Positions 1-9,781 of a stretch of 24,379 bases of DNA are shown here, in pieces. Position 1 is the first letter of the stretch. The number at the start of each line of letters is the position of its first letter. The stretch lies in the NCBI GenBank assembly GCA_002405515.1, contig DHLZ01000001.1, forward strand, positions 1 through 24,379. Reading direction: 5' to 3'. Origin of the DNA: Planctomycetaceae bacterium UBA4655. GTDB lineage: Bacteria; Planctomycetota; Planctomycetia; Pirellulales; UBA1268. The notes under the pieces were generated by a model. That model saw nothing but the letters and a program-made list of their open reading frames with translations. It had not been told where the DNA came from and ran no database searches. The translations under genes were made by a program, and so were the position numbers.

Positions 1-2
1 TC

Positions 3-602
3 GGCTGGGTGTCAAACCACCGCAAGCACCATGCCTTCAGCGACCAGCCCGGAGAGCCCCACACGCCGCGGGAGGGCGGGCTCTGGGCGCACATGCTCTG
101 GAGTTTCCCCAGGCATGCGGCCCAGGAGGTGGACGCGCACGTGAAGCGGTGGGCTCCGGATCTCGCCCGGGATCGCGGCATCATGTTTCTCCACCACACG
201 TTCATCCTCTGGCATCTCCTCATCGGCGGAGCGCTCTTGGGCATCGGCTGGGCCTGCTACGGGCCGGCGGTCGGGCTGTCGTGGCTCGTCTGGGGGATGG
301 CGGTGCGGATGATCTATGTCTTCCACGTGACCTGGTTCGTGAATTCGGCAACCCACATGTGGGGCTATCGCAACTACGAGACGACCGATGATTCGAGGAA
401 CCTGTGGTGGGTGGGGCTGCTCGCCTTTGGCGAGGGTTGGCACAACAACCACCACGCGTTCCAGCGGATGGCCAAGCATGGCCACAAGTGGTGGGAAGTC
501 GATTCGACCTACTGGGTGATCCTCGCGCTGGAGAAGCTGGGGCTCGCCTGGAACGTGGTGCATGAGCCCCCCAAGGCGGCGGCCGCCCGGATGGCTCGGT
601 GA
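3..602 (+). CDS. Membrane fatty acid desaturase (acyl-CoA delta-9 type), C-terminal part
   Basis: The reading frame is open at the left edge of the window, so the N-terminus and first histidine box are missing. What remains shows the second histidine box (HRKHH, at nt 18-32) and the third (HNNHH inside GEGWHNNHHAFQ, nt 441-455). Hydrophobic segments lie between them (about nt 195-345), as does the NSATHMWG stretch typical of stearoyl-CoA and delta-9 desaturases. Such enzymes are di-iron membrane proteins that insert a cis double bond into acyl chains using O2 and an electron donor. The gene ends in TGA at 600-602. No electron-transfer partner is visible in the window. The family call is secure from the two boxes; exact regiospecificity and acyl carrier (CoA, ACP or lipid) are inferred. 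Confidence 0.9.
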   Translation, partial: GWVSNHRKHHAFSDQPGEPHTPREGGLWAHMLWSFPRHAAQEVDAHVKRWAPDLARDRGIMFLHHTFILWHLLIGGALLGIGWACYGPAVGLSWLVWGMAVRMIYVFHVTWFVNSATHMWGYRNYETTDDSRNLWWVGLLAFGEGWHNNHHAFQRMAKHGHKWWEVDSTYWVILALEKLGLAWNVVHEPPKAAAARMAR

Positions 603-658
603 CCGTCGGCCGTTGGTTTGGTCGAGCGGCCCAAACGCCTGGGGTTTTCCGCCGACGA

Positions 659-686
659 TTGCAATTTCAGGCCCTCGCCGTACACT
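659..686 (+). promoter_or_regulatory. Candidate sigma-70-type promoter for rpsO
   Basis: TTGCAA (659-664) and TACACT (681-686) are separated by 16 nt, and each matches its consensus hexamer at 4 of 6 positions. The site lies in the 176-nt spacer between the desaturase and rpsO. It would place a transcription start near 693, just ahead of the hairpin series. This is a by-eye call and has not been tested. Confidence 0.4.
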
Positions 687-692
687 TTTTTA

Positions 693-768
693 CCTGGAAA
701 CCAGGGTTGAACGTTCGGCGGTCGAGTGGCCGCCTTCCTCGTTGTGGAGCCGGCCTCAATCGGCCGGC
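693..768 (+). promoter_or_regulatory. Structured rpsO 5' leader with three tandem hairpins
   Basis: Three consecutive inverted repeats are visible. CCTGG/CCAGG (693-697/701-705) has a 3-nt loop. GGCGG/CCGCC (717-721/730-734) follows. A perfect 7-bp GCCGGCC/GGCCGGC stem (749-755/762-768) has a 6-nt loop and ends 10 nt before the rpsO ATG. No purine-rich Shine-Dalgarno site is evident between the last stem and the start codon. S15 is known in several bacteria to repress its own translation by binding structured leaders, which differ between phyla. That this leader does so is inference from position and structure only. Confidence 0.45.
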
Positions 769-778
769 AAAAGATTTC

Positions 779-1048
779 ATGTCGTTGACGAAAGAACACA
801 AGCAGGAGTTGATCGGCTCCTTCAAGCGTGGCAAGGCGGACACCGGATCGGCGGAGGTGCAGATCGCCCTCCTTTCCGGACGGATCTCGCAGCTCACCGG
901 TCATTTCAAGAAGCACTCGAAGGACTTCGCCAGTCGCCGCGGCCTGCTGATGATGGTCAGCCGTCGTCGCCGGCTCCTGGACTACCTGAAGGGGGTCGCG
1001 CCGAGCCGCTATCTCGAAGTCATCAAGCGGCTCGACATCAGGAAGTGA
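779..1048 (+). CDS. rpsO: 30S ribosomal protein S15
   Basis: The 89-residue product has exactly the usual bacterial S15 length and begins MSLTKEHKQELIGSF. It carries the family's conserved features: the GSAEVQIALLSGRI helix, the SRRGLLMMVSRRRRLLDYLK stretch and the Y-EVIKRLDIRK end. S15 is a primary 16S rRNA binder in the 30S platform, contacts the three-way junction of h20-h22, and forms an intersubunit bridge. The frame is open further upstream to 599, but homology fixes the start at ATG 779. The gene precedes pnp, an arrangement conserved in many bacteria. It is probably transcribed from the candidate promoter at 659-686. No anomalies are seen in the protein. Confidence 0.98.
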   Translation: MSLTKEHKQELIGSFKRGKADTGSAEVQIALLSGRISQLTGHFKKHSKDFASRRGLLMMVSRRRRLLDYLKGVAPSRYLEVIKRLDIRK

Positions 1049-1387
1049 TTCGGGCCGTCGCATTTCCGACCGGGGCTCGTCTTTCACGGCGGCCGGCGGT
1101 CGGGATCTCCGCGATCGGCGTCTGGATATCGACGACTCGGTTGGCGATGTCCCGATGGGTGGTGACGGCCGGTGTGGTCGTCGCGGGTATGGATCGTCGA
1201 AGGTGGCGTTCACCCGAGACGACGGGACAACATTCGATTTTCTGGCATTTGATTTTGTGGTTGGATGGATTTCGCCGGAGCGTTTCCGGCGTCTGGCACA
1301 GGGCGGCACAGTGACCGCCGAGAAAGCTCGCAGTCGCCGCGGAAAAGCCGCTGGCCGACGGTGCGACAAAGCAGTGAAGGAGATAAC
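1049..1387 (+). other. Non-coding spacer and pnp leader with a stable hairpin
   Basis: This 339-nt stretch between rpsO and pnp has no convincing gene. It contains a perfect 7-bp stem CGCCGGA/TCCGGCG (1273-1279/1285-1291, 5-nt loop) and a second stem GGCGG/CCGCC (1302-1306/1315-1319). A strong ribosome binding site, AAGGAG (1377-1382), lies 5 nt before the pnp start. No T-tract follows either stem, so a terminator for rpsO is not supported. In E. coli the pnp leader is a folded RNA cut by RNase III and then destabilised by PNPase itself. A similar autoregulatory role is possible here but is not shown. I found no clear promoter. Confidence 0.5.
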
Positions 1388-3523
<2,136 letters not shown>

Positions 3524-3534
3524 TCCGGATCGCG

Positions 3535-4320
3535 ATGCCGTCGAGTGATGCCGAAGGTCTGATCAACGGGGGCCGCTCGCCAGCGAGCGTGGTCGCGGAA
3601 CTGGCGGCGCTCGTGGGCGGGCTCGCCCACGAGATCCGCAATCCGCTCTCCACGATCCGGCTCAACATGGAACTGTTGGCGGAGGACTTCCCGGAGCCGC
3701 GGGGCGACGAGCCCGGGAAGTCCGCCGCCGAGAAGCACCGCGACCGCCGTGCGAGGGCGAAGATCGAGCTCGTGCGGCAGGAGTGCGACCGGCTCGAGAA
3801 GCTGCTCGGCGACTTTCTCGACTTCGCGAGGCAGGAGCAGCTCGCGCTCGAGCCGGGCAGCCTCAACGTCGAGATCTCGCAGCTGCTCGACTTCTTCGCG
3901 CCGCGGGCCGACGAGGCCGGCGTGGAGGTGCTGCGATACCTCGATCCCCAGCTGCCGGCCGTGATGCTCGATCGCGACTCGTTCCGCTCGGCCGTCCTGA
4001 ACCTCCTGATCAACTCCGTCCAGGCGATGCACGCGGCCAACGATTCGGGTTCCGGGGGTCAGCTCGTCGTCCGCACGAGGCCGAGCGGCCGTGGTGTTCT
4101 CCTCGAACTCATCGACACGGGGCCGGGCATGGACGAGGAGACGCTCGCGAAGGCCTTCACGGCCTTCTTCACGACCAAGCAGGGAGGCTCCGGGCTCGGA
4201 CTGCCGACGACCCGCAAGATCGTGGAGGCCCACGGCGGAAGCATCGACGTGGAGAGCGCACCGGGCCGTGGCACGAAGGTCGCGATCTGGCTGCCTGTTC
4301 CTGCCCGCCTCGCCTCGTAG
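3535..4320 (+). CDS. Soluble sensor histidine kinase, NtrB-like, without a sensor domain
   Basis: The 261-residue protein is essentially a bare kinase core. The H-box AHEIRNPLSTIR places the phosphoacceptor at His32, followed by a dimerisation helix pair with a charged insert (about 56-75). A GHKL ATPase domain has its N-box at Asn160 (LLINSVQAM), G1 box DTGPGM (Asp194) and G2 box GGSGLGL (217-223). No transmembrane segment, PAS, GAF or HAMP region is present, and only about 20 residues precede the H-box helix. Its signal must therefore come from a partner protein or the cytosol. It begins 11 nt after pnp and is followed 75 nt later by a sigma-54 type response regulator, its probable partner. 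No recognisable Shine-Dalgarno site precedes the ATG. The regulated genes are unknown. Confidence 0.93.
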   Translation: MPSSDAEGLINGGRSPASVVAELAALVGGLAHEIRNPLSTIRLNMELLAEDFPEPRGDEPGKSAAEKHRDRRARAKIELVRQECDRLEKLLGDFLDFARQEQLALEPGSLNVEISQLLDFFAPRADEAGVEVLRYLDPQLPAVMLDRDSFRSAVLNLLINSVQAMHAANDSGSGGQLVVRTRPSGRGVLLELIDTGPGMDEETLAKAFTAFFTTKQGGSGLGLPTTRKIVEAHGGSIDVESAPGRGTKVAIWLPVPARLAS

Positions 4321-4382
4321 CCAGACGGGGCTGCCGGTGGCCGCGATCGCCGAAAAACTGGACGGGACAGCCGCACGCTTCG

Positions 4383-4388
4383 TACCAT
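4383..4388 (+). promoter_or_regulatory. Weak -10-like element just ahead of the response regulator
   Basis: TACCAT (4 of 6 matches to TATAAT) sits in the 75-nt gap after the kinase gene and ends 7 nt before the regulator's ATG. A poor -35 candidate, CTGGAC (4358-4363), lies 19 nt upstream. If used, it would give a leaderless or nearly leaderless transcript. The evidence is slight. Confidence 0.2.
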
Positions 4389-4395
4389 CAACTTC

Positions 4396-5862
4396 ATGCC
4401 GCAGCCTTCCCGAGACGCTCCTTCCGACCTTTCTGCCAACGCACTGGTGCGGGTTCTCGTCGTCGACAACGACATCGTGCATGGGCGAACGATGGGCGAG
4501 GGGCTCGAGCGGCTGGGTTTTCGGTGCACGATCGCCGGCGGGGGCAACGAGGGGGCCAGGAAGCTCGAACAGGAGTCCTTCGACGTCGTCGTGACCGACC
4601 TCATGATGAACGACATCGGGGGGCTCGAGATTCTCGCCCGTGCGAAGAAGGCCTCCCCGGAGACGGAGGTGATCGTGGTCACCGGCCACGGCACGATTCC
4701 CTCGGCCGTCGCCGCGATGCAACAGGGGGCGACGACCTACCTCCAGAAGCCGCTCGACCTCTCCCATCTCCGGCAGGCGGTAGAGCGGGCGAGCGAGGGC
4801 ATCCGGCTCAAGCGGCAAAACGCCGAACTCAACCGGCGGCTCGACGAGAAGTTCGGCTTCGAAGGGGTGGTCGGATCGAGCCCGCTGATGCTCACGCTCA
4901 TCGAGCGGCTCAAGCGGATCGCCCCCACCGACGCGACGGTGCTCATCCAGGGGGAGACCGGAACCGGCAAGGAGCTCGTCGCGCAGGCGATCCACCAGAA
5001 CAGCCCGCGGAAGGCCAAGCCATTCGTGGCGCTCAACTGCGCGGCGTTGAGCGAGAACATCCTCGAGAGCGAGCTCTTCGGCCACGTGAAGGGCGCATTC
5101 ACCGACGCCTCGAGCGACCGGGTCGGGAAGTTCGAGTATGCGAATGGCGGCACGCTCTTCCTCGACGAGGTCGGGGACATGCCGATGGCGACGCAGATCA
5201 AGCTGCTGCGGGTGCTCGAGTCGGGAGAGATCACGAGGGTCGGCTCCAACTCGCCCCTGAAGGTCAACGTCCGGATTCTCTCCGCCACCAACCGCAACCT
5301 GGAGGAGGCGATCCAGAGCGGTCTCTTCCGCAGCGATCTCTACCACCGGCTCAAGGTCGTCACGATCGCGATTCCCACGCTCCGCGAGCGATCGGCCGAC
5401 ATCCCGCTTTTGATCGAGCATTTCGTGCGGATCTACTCGAAGCGACACGGCAAGCAGATCACGGGCGTGTCGCTCGCGGCACGGAAGCGTCTCGGGGCGT
5501 TCGCCTGGCCTGGCAACGTGCGGCAGCTGCGGAACGTCGTCGAGAGCATGGTCGTGGTGGACTGCGACGGCACGCTCGACATCGACGACCTTCCGCTCGA
5601 GCTGGAGCCCGAGTCGTCGGCCGCGGTGGACGCCGCCGCGGTGGTGCCGGCCGACGCGGTGTTGGGCGACGTGGTGTTGGGCGACGTGGCGTCCACGGGC
5701 GGGATCACGGCGCTCGTCGGCAAGCCGCTCGAGGAGATCGAGCGAATCTTCATCAGCGAGACGCTGAAGCTCACCGGCGGCAATCGCGAGCAGGCGGCGG
5801 AACTCCTGGGCATCGGCGAGCGGACGCTCTACCGGAAGATCAAGGAGTTCCAGCTCACGTGA
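4396..5862 (+). CDS. Sigma-54-dependent response regulator (NtrC family)
   Basis: This 488-residue three-domain activator is the likely target of the kinase immediately upstream. The receiver domain (about 17-135) has acidic residues in VVDNDI (Asp24, Asp26), phosphoacceptor Asp68 (VTDLMMND) and VTGHG. The AAA+ domain (about 160-400) has Walker A GETGTGKE (186-193), the sigma-54 contact loop GAFTDA (233-238), Walker B LFLDE (Asp257, Glu258) and the WPGNVRQLRN block. A Fis-type helix-turn-helix (about 463-486, NREQAAELLGIGERTLYRK) ends the protein. The canonical sigma-54 loop is GAFTGA; here its second glycine is Asp. The Ala/Val-rich linker before the DNA-binding domain contains a 15-bp tandem duplication. 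The stop codon overlaps the mutL start (GTGA). Target promoters are unknown. Confidence 0.96.
   Translation: MPQPSRDAPSDLSANALVRVLVVDNDIVHGRTMGEGLERLGFRCTIAGGGNEGARKLEQESFDVVVTDLMMNDIGGLEILARAKKASPETEVIVVTGHGTIPSAVAAMQQGATTYLQKPLDLSHLRQAVERASEGIRLKRQNAELNRRLDEKFGFEGVVGSSPLMLTLIERLKRIAPTDATVLIQGETGTGKELVAQAIHQNSPRKAKPFVALNCAALSENILESELFGHVKGAFTDASSDRVGKFEYANGGTLFLDEVGDMPMATQIKLLRVLESGEITRVGSNSPLKVNVRILSATNRNLEEAIQSGLFRSDLYHRLKVVTIAIPTLRERSADIPLLIEHFVRIYSKRHGKQITGVSLAARKRLGAFAWPGNVRQLRNVVESMVVVDCDGTLDIDDLPLELEPESSAAVDAAAVVPADAVLGDVVLGDVASTGGITALVGKPLEEIERIFISETLKLTGGNREQAAELLGIGERTLYRKIKEFQLT
5658..5687 (+). repeat. 15-bp perfect tandem duplication in the regulator's linker
   Basis: GGTGTTGGGCGACGT occurs twice head to tail (5658-5672 and 5673-5687) with no mismatch, encoding a repeated VLGDV in the linker between the AAA+ and helix-turn-helix domains. 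It is in frame, so it lengthens the linker by five residues. It looks like a recent slippage or unequal-exchange duplication. Confidence 0.85.
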
Positions 5863-7673
5863 GCAGCACGGCCCGAATCGCGAAGCTTCCTCCCTCCGTG
5901 GTGAATCGCATTGCCGCGGGCGAGGTCGTGGAACGGCCTGCGAGCGTCGTGAAGGAGCTGCTGGAGAACGCGGTGGATTCCGGCCCGTCACGGGTGGAAG
6001 TCGCCGTCGAGCAGGGAGGCATCGCGCTCGTCCGGGTCACGGACGACGGCTCCGGGATCGAAGCCGAAGACCTTTCCCTCGCGGTCGAGAACCACGCCAC
6101 GAGCAAGCTCCGGCAAGCCGACGATCTCGCGGAGGTGGCCACGCTCGGCTTTCGCGGGGAGGCGTTGGCGTCGATCGGCGAAGTGGCGAGGCTCGTGATC
6201 CGGTCGCGGCCGCCCGCGCGGCAAAGCGGCGCCATGATCGAGATCGATTGCGGCGAGGCGAAGCCGGTGGTCCCCTGCGGCGGTGCCGTCGGAACCACCG
6301 TCGAGGTGCACCAGCTCTTCGCGAAGATTCCCGCGCGGCGGGCGTTCCTGCGAACGTCGGCGACGGAGTGGGCTCATGTGTCCGATGCATTCACCCGCAC
6401 GGCGCTCGCTCATCCCTCGATCGCGATGACGCTTTCCCACAACGGGCGGGCGATCCATGAACTTCCGGCCGTGGAGAACTGGCGGGACCGCATCGCCGGC
6501 ATCCACGGCGGCTCGCTCGCCGAGAGGCTGCTTGCGGTGAGGGCCGAGGCCGACGGTGCGATGGTCGAGGGATGGGTGGGCCGGCCCGAGGACGACATGG
6601 CGAGCACGCGGCTCCAGCAGCTGTTCGTGAATGGTCGTCCCTTCCGCGACCGCTCGATCCTCCACGCGGTGCAGGAAGCCTACCGCGGGCTCCTGTTGAC
6701 CGGTCGCCAGCCGATCGTCTTCCTCCGGATCGTCATCGAGCCGTCACAGGTCGATGTGAACGTGCATCCGGCGAAGACGGAGGTGCGGTTTCGCGAGCCT
6801 TCGAAGCTCCATCAGCTCGTGCTCGCGGCGGTCCGCACGTCGTTTCTGTCGGCGGACCTCTCGGCCCGCCTGGTTCCGCCGGTCGATCGCGGCGGGGCGG
6901 GCTTCCGGCCGTCCACCGAGCCGCGGTCCGTACCCAGCTTCCGTCCGCATGCCGCGGGCGATGGCATCCCGCTTGGCCTCGGAATGCCCGCGGCGGTGAT
7001 CGATCGCCGCGGCGACCCCTCCCTGCCCTTCGCCGCGGCCGCGACCGCCGAAGCCCCCCGGAGCGGCCCCGCGGCGTTGCCCTGGCCGTCACCGACCGCG
7101 GAGCAGCCGCCGCGGGCGATCCAGATGCACGACCGCTACCTCGTCGTCGAGACGCCGGAGGGGATCGAAGTGATCGATCAGCATGCGCTTCACGAGCGGG
7201 TGCTCTTCGCCGAGATGCGGCAGTCGCTCGCCGGGGGCGGGCTCGAGTCGCAGCGGCTGCTCGTGCCGGAGACGGTCGAACTCGCTGCCGCAGAGGCAGA
7301 GCTTCTCCGTTCCCATGCCCCATTGCTCGAGCGGGTGGGGCTGCGTGTCGAGCCGTTCGGCGGCTCCGGGGTGGCCGTGACGGCGAAGCCCGCCATGTCT
7401 CGACGGACCCCGGCCGCAACGCTCCTGCGGGAGGTGATCGGCCGGCTGGAGAATGCCGATGCCGGCGAGCCAGAGCGGCTGCTGGACGACGTGCTCCACG
7501 GAATGGCCTGCAAGGCGGCGATCAAGGCCGGCGACCCGCTGTCGCGGCAGGAGATCGACGCGCTTGTCAGCCGCCGGGATCGCGTGGAGGATTCCCACCA
7601 CTGCCCCCACGGCCGGCCCACGACGCTCAAGCTCTCGCGGCAGGAGCTCGACCGACAGTTCCGCCGAACATGA
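5859..7673 (+). CDS. mutL: DNA mismatch repair protein MutL with endonuclease motifs
   Basis: The 604-residue protein is the mismatch-repair mediator that links MutS to strand incision. The N-terminal GHKL ATPase has IAAGEVVERPASVVKELLEN (general base Glu36, Asn37), DDGSGI and TLGFRGEALASI. A variable Ala/Pro-rich linker (about 345-415) follows. The C-terminal domain carries the nuclease metal-site motifs DQHALHE (440-446), ACKAAIKAG (Cys551) and CPHGR (582-586). It is therefore the nicking type of MutL found in bacteria without MutH. The usual motif has a further Glu four residues after Glu446; here that position is Ala and the Glu is one residue later. The start is GTG 5859, overlapping the regulator's TGA, with AAGGAG (5842-5847) 11 nt upstream. 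Translational coupling with the regulator is likely. Confidence 0.97.
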   Translation: MSSTARIAKLPPSVVNRIAAGEVVERPASVVKELLENAVDSGPSRVEVAVEQGGIALVRVTDDGSGIEAEDLSLAVENHATSKLRQADDLAEVATLGFRGEALASIGEVARLVIRSRPPARQSGAMIEIDCGEAKPVVPCGGAVGTTVEVHQLFAKIPARRAFLRTSATEWAHVSDAFTRTALAHPSIAMTLSHNGRAIHELPAVENWRDRIAGIHGGSLAERLLAVRAEADGAMVEGWVGRPEDDMASTRLQQLFVNGRPFRDRSILHAVQEAYRGLLLTGRQPIVFLRIVIEPSQVDVNVHPAKTEVRFREPSKLHQLVLAAVRTSFLSADLSARLVPPVDRGGAGFRPSTEPRSVPSFRPHAAGDGIPLGLGMPAAVIDRRGDPSLPFAAAATAEAPRSGPAALPWPSPTAEQPPRAIQMHDRYLVVETPEGIEVIDQHALHERVLFAEMRQSLAGGGLESQRLLVPETVELAAAEAELLRSHAPLLERVGLRVEPFGGSGVAVTAKPAMSRRTPAATLLREVIGRLENADAGEPERLLDDVLHGMACKAAIKAGDPLSRQEIDALVSRRDRVEDSHHCPHGRPTTLKLSRQELDRQFRRT

Positions 7674-7719
7674 GCAACGCCACCGCACCGATGGCACCAC
7701 AACGAGGGGGCGACCGAGG

Positions 7720-9213
7720 ATGATCTGCGTCAGCATCGGCCGCGGCCGCCATCGGCACGTGATGGCCGAACACAAGCATCTCGCCGACAGCGGAATCGAG
7801 CTCGTCGAACTGCGGCTCGACTACATCCAGGGCGAGGTTCAGGTGAAGCGGTTGCTTCGTGATCGTCCATGCCCGGCGATCGTCACGTGCCGCCGCGCGT
7901 CGCACGGCGGACGCTGGGGCCGCTCGGAGGAGGCGAGGCTCGTCGTGCTTCGGACGGCGATCGTCGAGGGTGCCGAATACGTCGATCTGGAGGACGACAT
8001 CGCCTTCCAGGTGCCGAGGTATGGAAAGACAAAGCGGATCGTGAGCCACCACGACTTCCACCGGACGCCGGCGGACCTCGCGGGTCTGCACGAGAAGCTC
8101 GCCTCGATGGATGCCGACATCGTGAAGATCGCCACGATGGCGAATCACCCGGACGACAACCTGCGGATGCTCGATCTCGTGAGGGGGAGCAAGGTGCCGA
8201 CGATCGGGATCTGCATGGGAGACATCGGCGTGCCGACCCGCGTGCTCGGTCTCCGCTGTGGGAGCCCCTTCACGTTCGCCACCTTCCACGACGACCGCGT
8301 CATGGCGCCGGGGCAGATCGGCTGGAAGCAGATGCGGCAGCTCTATCGCGTCGATGCCGTCACGGACGCCACCAAGATCCTCGGCGTGATCGCCGACCCG
8401 GTCGCCCACAGCCTCAGCCCGGCCGTCCACAACGCGGCCTACGCGGCCTCGGGGCTCGATGCGGTCTACCTGCCCTTTCGCGTGCCCGCCGAGCACCTCG
8501 ACGCATTCCTCGCGTCGGCTCCACGCTGGCCCCTCTCGGGGCTGAGCGTCACGATCCCGCACAAGGAGAAGGTGCTCGCCGTCGCGGAGCCGGCCGACGA
8601 CATCGTGACCTCCATCGGAGCGGCCAACACGCTCGTTTTCCAAGGCGGCCGCGTCGCGGCCTACAACACCGACGCGACGGCGGCGATCGACAGCATCGAC
8701 GCGTTGCTGCAGGCGGCCGAGGGGGAGGCTGACAAGGCGTTCCCGAAGACGGCGATCGTGCTCGGGGCGGGCGGCGCCGCGCGGGCCGTGGCGTTCGGCC
8801 TGAAGCGGAGGCACGTCGATGTGACCGTGACCGGCCGGACGGCGGAGCGGGCGAAGAAGCTCGCGTCCGACGTCGGTTGCAAGGCGGTCGAGTGGCAGGC
8901 GAGGTATCGGCTCCCGTACGACTGCATCGTCAACACGACCCCGATCGGCATGCATCCCAACATCGACGAGACGCCCTTCGACCGCGAGCATCTGCGGCCG
9001 TACATGATCGTCTTCGACACCGTCTACAATCCGGAGAACACGCTGCTCGTGAAGAACGCGCGGGCGGTCGGATGCCGAACCGTCACCGGCGTGGAGATGT
9101 TCGTCCGGCAGGCGGCGGACCAGCATCGGCTCTGGCACGGCGTGGATCCGCCGCCCGACGTCATGCGGGAGGCGGTGAAGCGGGCCACCGCATCCTACAA
9201 GTCGCCCGATTGA
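7720..9213 (+). CDS. aroDE: Bifunctional 3-dehydroquinate dehydratase (type I) / shikimate dehydrogenase
   Basis: This 497-residue fusion covers steps three and four of the shikimate pathway. Residues 1 to about 215 are a type I dehydroquinase. They include Schiff-base Lys136 in DIVKIATMA, catalytic His111 in SHHDF, and the start motif ELVELRLDYI. Residues from about 220 are shikimate dehydrogenase, with ILGVIADPVAHSLSPAVHN for shikimate binding, catalytic Lys282 (TIPHKEK), Asp318 (NTD) and the NADP-binding GAGGAARAV loop. The same fusion order occurs in plants. Channeling of dehydroshikimate is a reasonable inference. The ATG at 7720 lies 46 nt after mutL, and the shikimate kinase gene follows after 19 nt, so three steps probably share one transcript. 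Confidence 0.96.
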   Translation: MICVSIGRGRHRHVMAEHKHLADSGIELVELRLDYIQGEVQVKRLLRDRPCPAIVTCRRASHGGRWGRSEEARLVVLRTAIVEGAEYVDLEDDIAFQVPRYGKTKRIVSHHDFHRTPADLAGLHEKLASMDADIVKIATMANHPDDNLRMLDLVRGSKVPTIGICMGDIGVPTRVLGLRCGSPFTFATFHDDRVMAPGQIGWKQMRQLYRVDAVTDATKILGVIADPVAHSLSPAVHNAAYAASGLDAVYLPFRVPAEHLDAFLASAPRWPLSGLSVTIPHKEKVLAVAEPADDIVTSIGAANTLVFQGGRVAAYNTDATAAIDSIDALLQAAEGEADKAFPKTAIVLGAGGAARAVAFGLKRRHVDVTVTGRTAERAKKLASDVGCKAVEWQARYRLPYDCIVNTTPIGMHPNIDETPFDREHLRPYMIVFDTVYNPENTLLVKNARAVGCRTVTGVEMFVRQAADQHRLWHGVDPPPDVMREAVKRATASYKSPD

Positions 9214-9232
9214 AGCGGTCACAGGGACGATC

Positions 9233-9781
9233 ATGCCACGCCTCACGCTCGTCGGCTTTCGCGGCACAGGCAAGACGACGGTCGCCTCGGCGGTCGCTTC
9301 GCGGCTCGGGTGCGACTGGCAGGACGCCGACGTCGCCTTCGAGCGGCAGGCTCGCGTCACCGTTTCGGACTTCTTCGCGTCGCACGGGGAGGCCGCGTTT
9401 CGTGACCGCGAGACCGAGATGCTCTCCCTGCTGCTCGGCATGTGCGGGGGAGTGCTCGCGACGGGAGGGGGCGTCGTCGTTCGCGAGGTGAACCGGCGGC
9501 TGCTCGCCGATCGTGGGCGGCCGATCGTCTGGCTCGACGCGACACCCGAGAGCGTGCGGCGCCGGCTGGAGGCCGACCCCGCGACCGCCGCGAGAAGGCC
9601 GTCGCTCACCGGAGGCGATCCTTTTGCCGAGGTGGAGCGGCTCCTCCGCGAGCGGGAGCCGCTCTACGCGGAAGTGGCCGACCTTCGGATCGATACGTCG
9701 GGCCTCGCGGCAGACGCCGTGACGGACCGGATCGTCGCATGGCTCGCGTCGCGGCCTCTCGCTTCTGGAAACGCCCCGTGA
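9233..9781 (+). CDS. aroK: Shikimate kinase
   Basis: The 182-residue P-loop kinase phosphorylates shikimate with ATP to shikimate 3-phosphate, the step directly after the aroDE product. Visible motifs are Walker A GFRGTGKT (8-15), the DADVAFE substrate-binding Asp pair, FRDRE (shikimate-binding Arg), the ATGGGVVV glycine cluster, and an Arg-rich lid (ARRPSLT) followed by REPLYAEVAD. Length matches the family. It begins 19 nt after aroDE. Its stop codon overlaps the start of the prepilin peptidase gene (TGATG), indicating an operon. Nothing unusual is seen in the protein. The symbol could equally be aroL, but aroK is the usual name for the housekeeping enzyme. Confidence 0.96.
   Translation: MPRLTLVGFRGTGKTTVASAVASRLGCDWQDADVAFERQARVTVSDFFASHGEAAFRDRETEMLSLLLGMCGGVLATGGGVVVREVNRRLLADRGRPIVWLDATPESVRRRLEADPATAARRPSLTGGDPFAEVERLLREREPLYAEVADLRIDTSGLAADAVTDRIVAWLASRPLASGNAP

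Noticed and set aside
7627..9609. 660-codon minus-strand frame opposite aroDE
   Set aside because: It is an antisense shadow of aroDE with repetitive Arg/Asp/Val composition and no family features.
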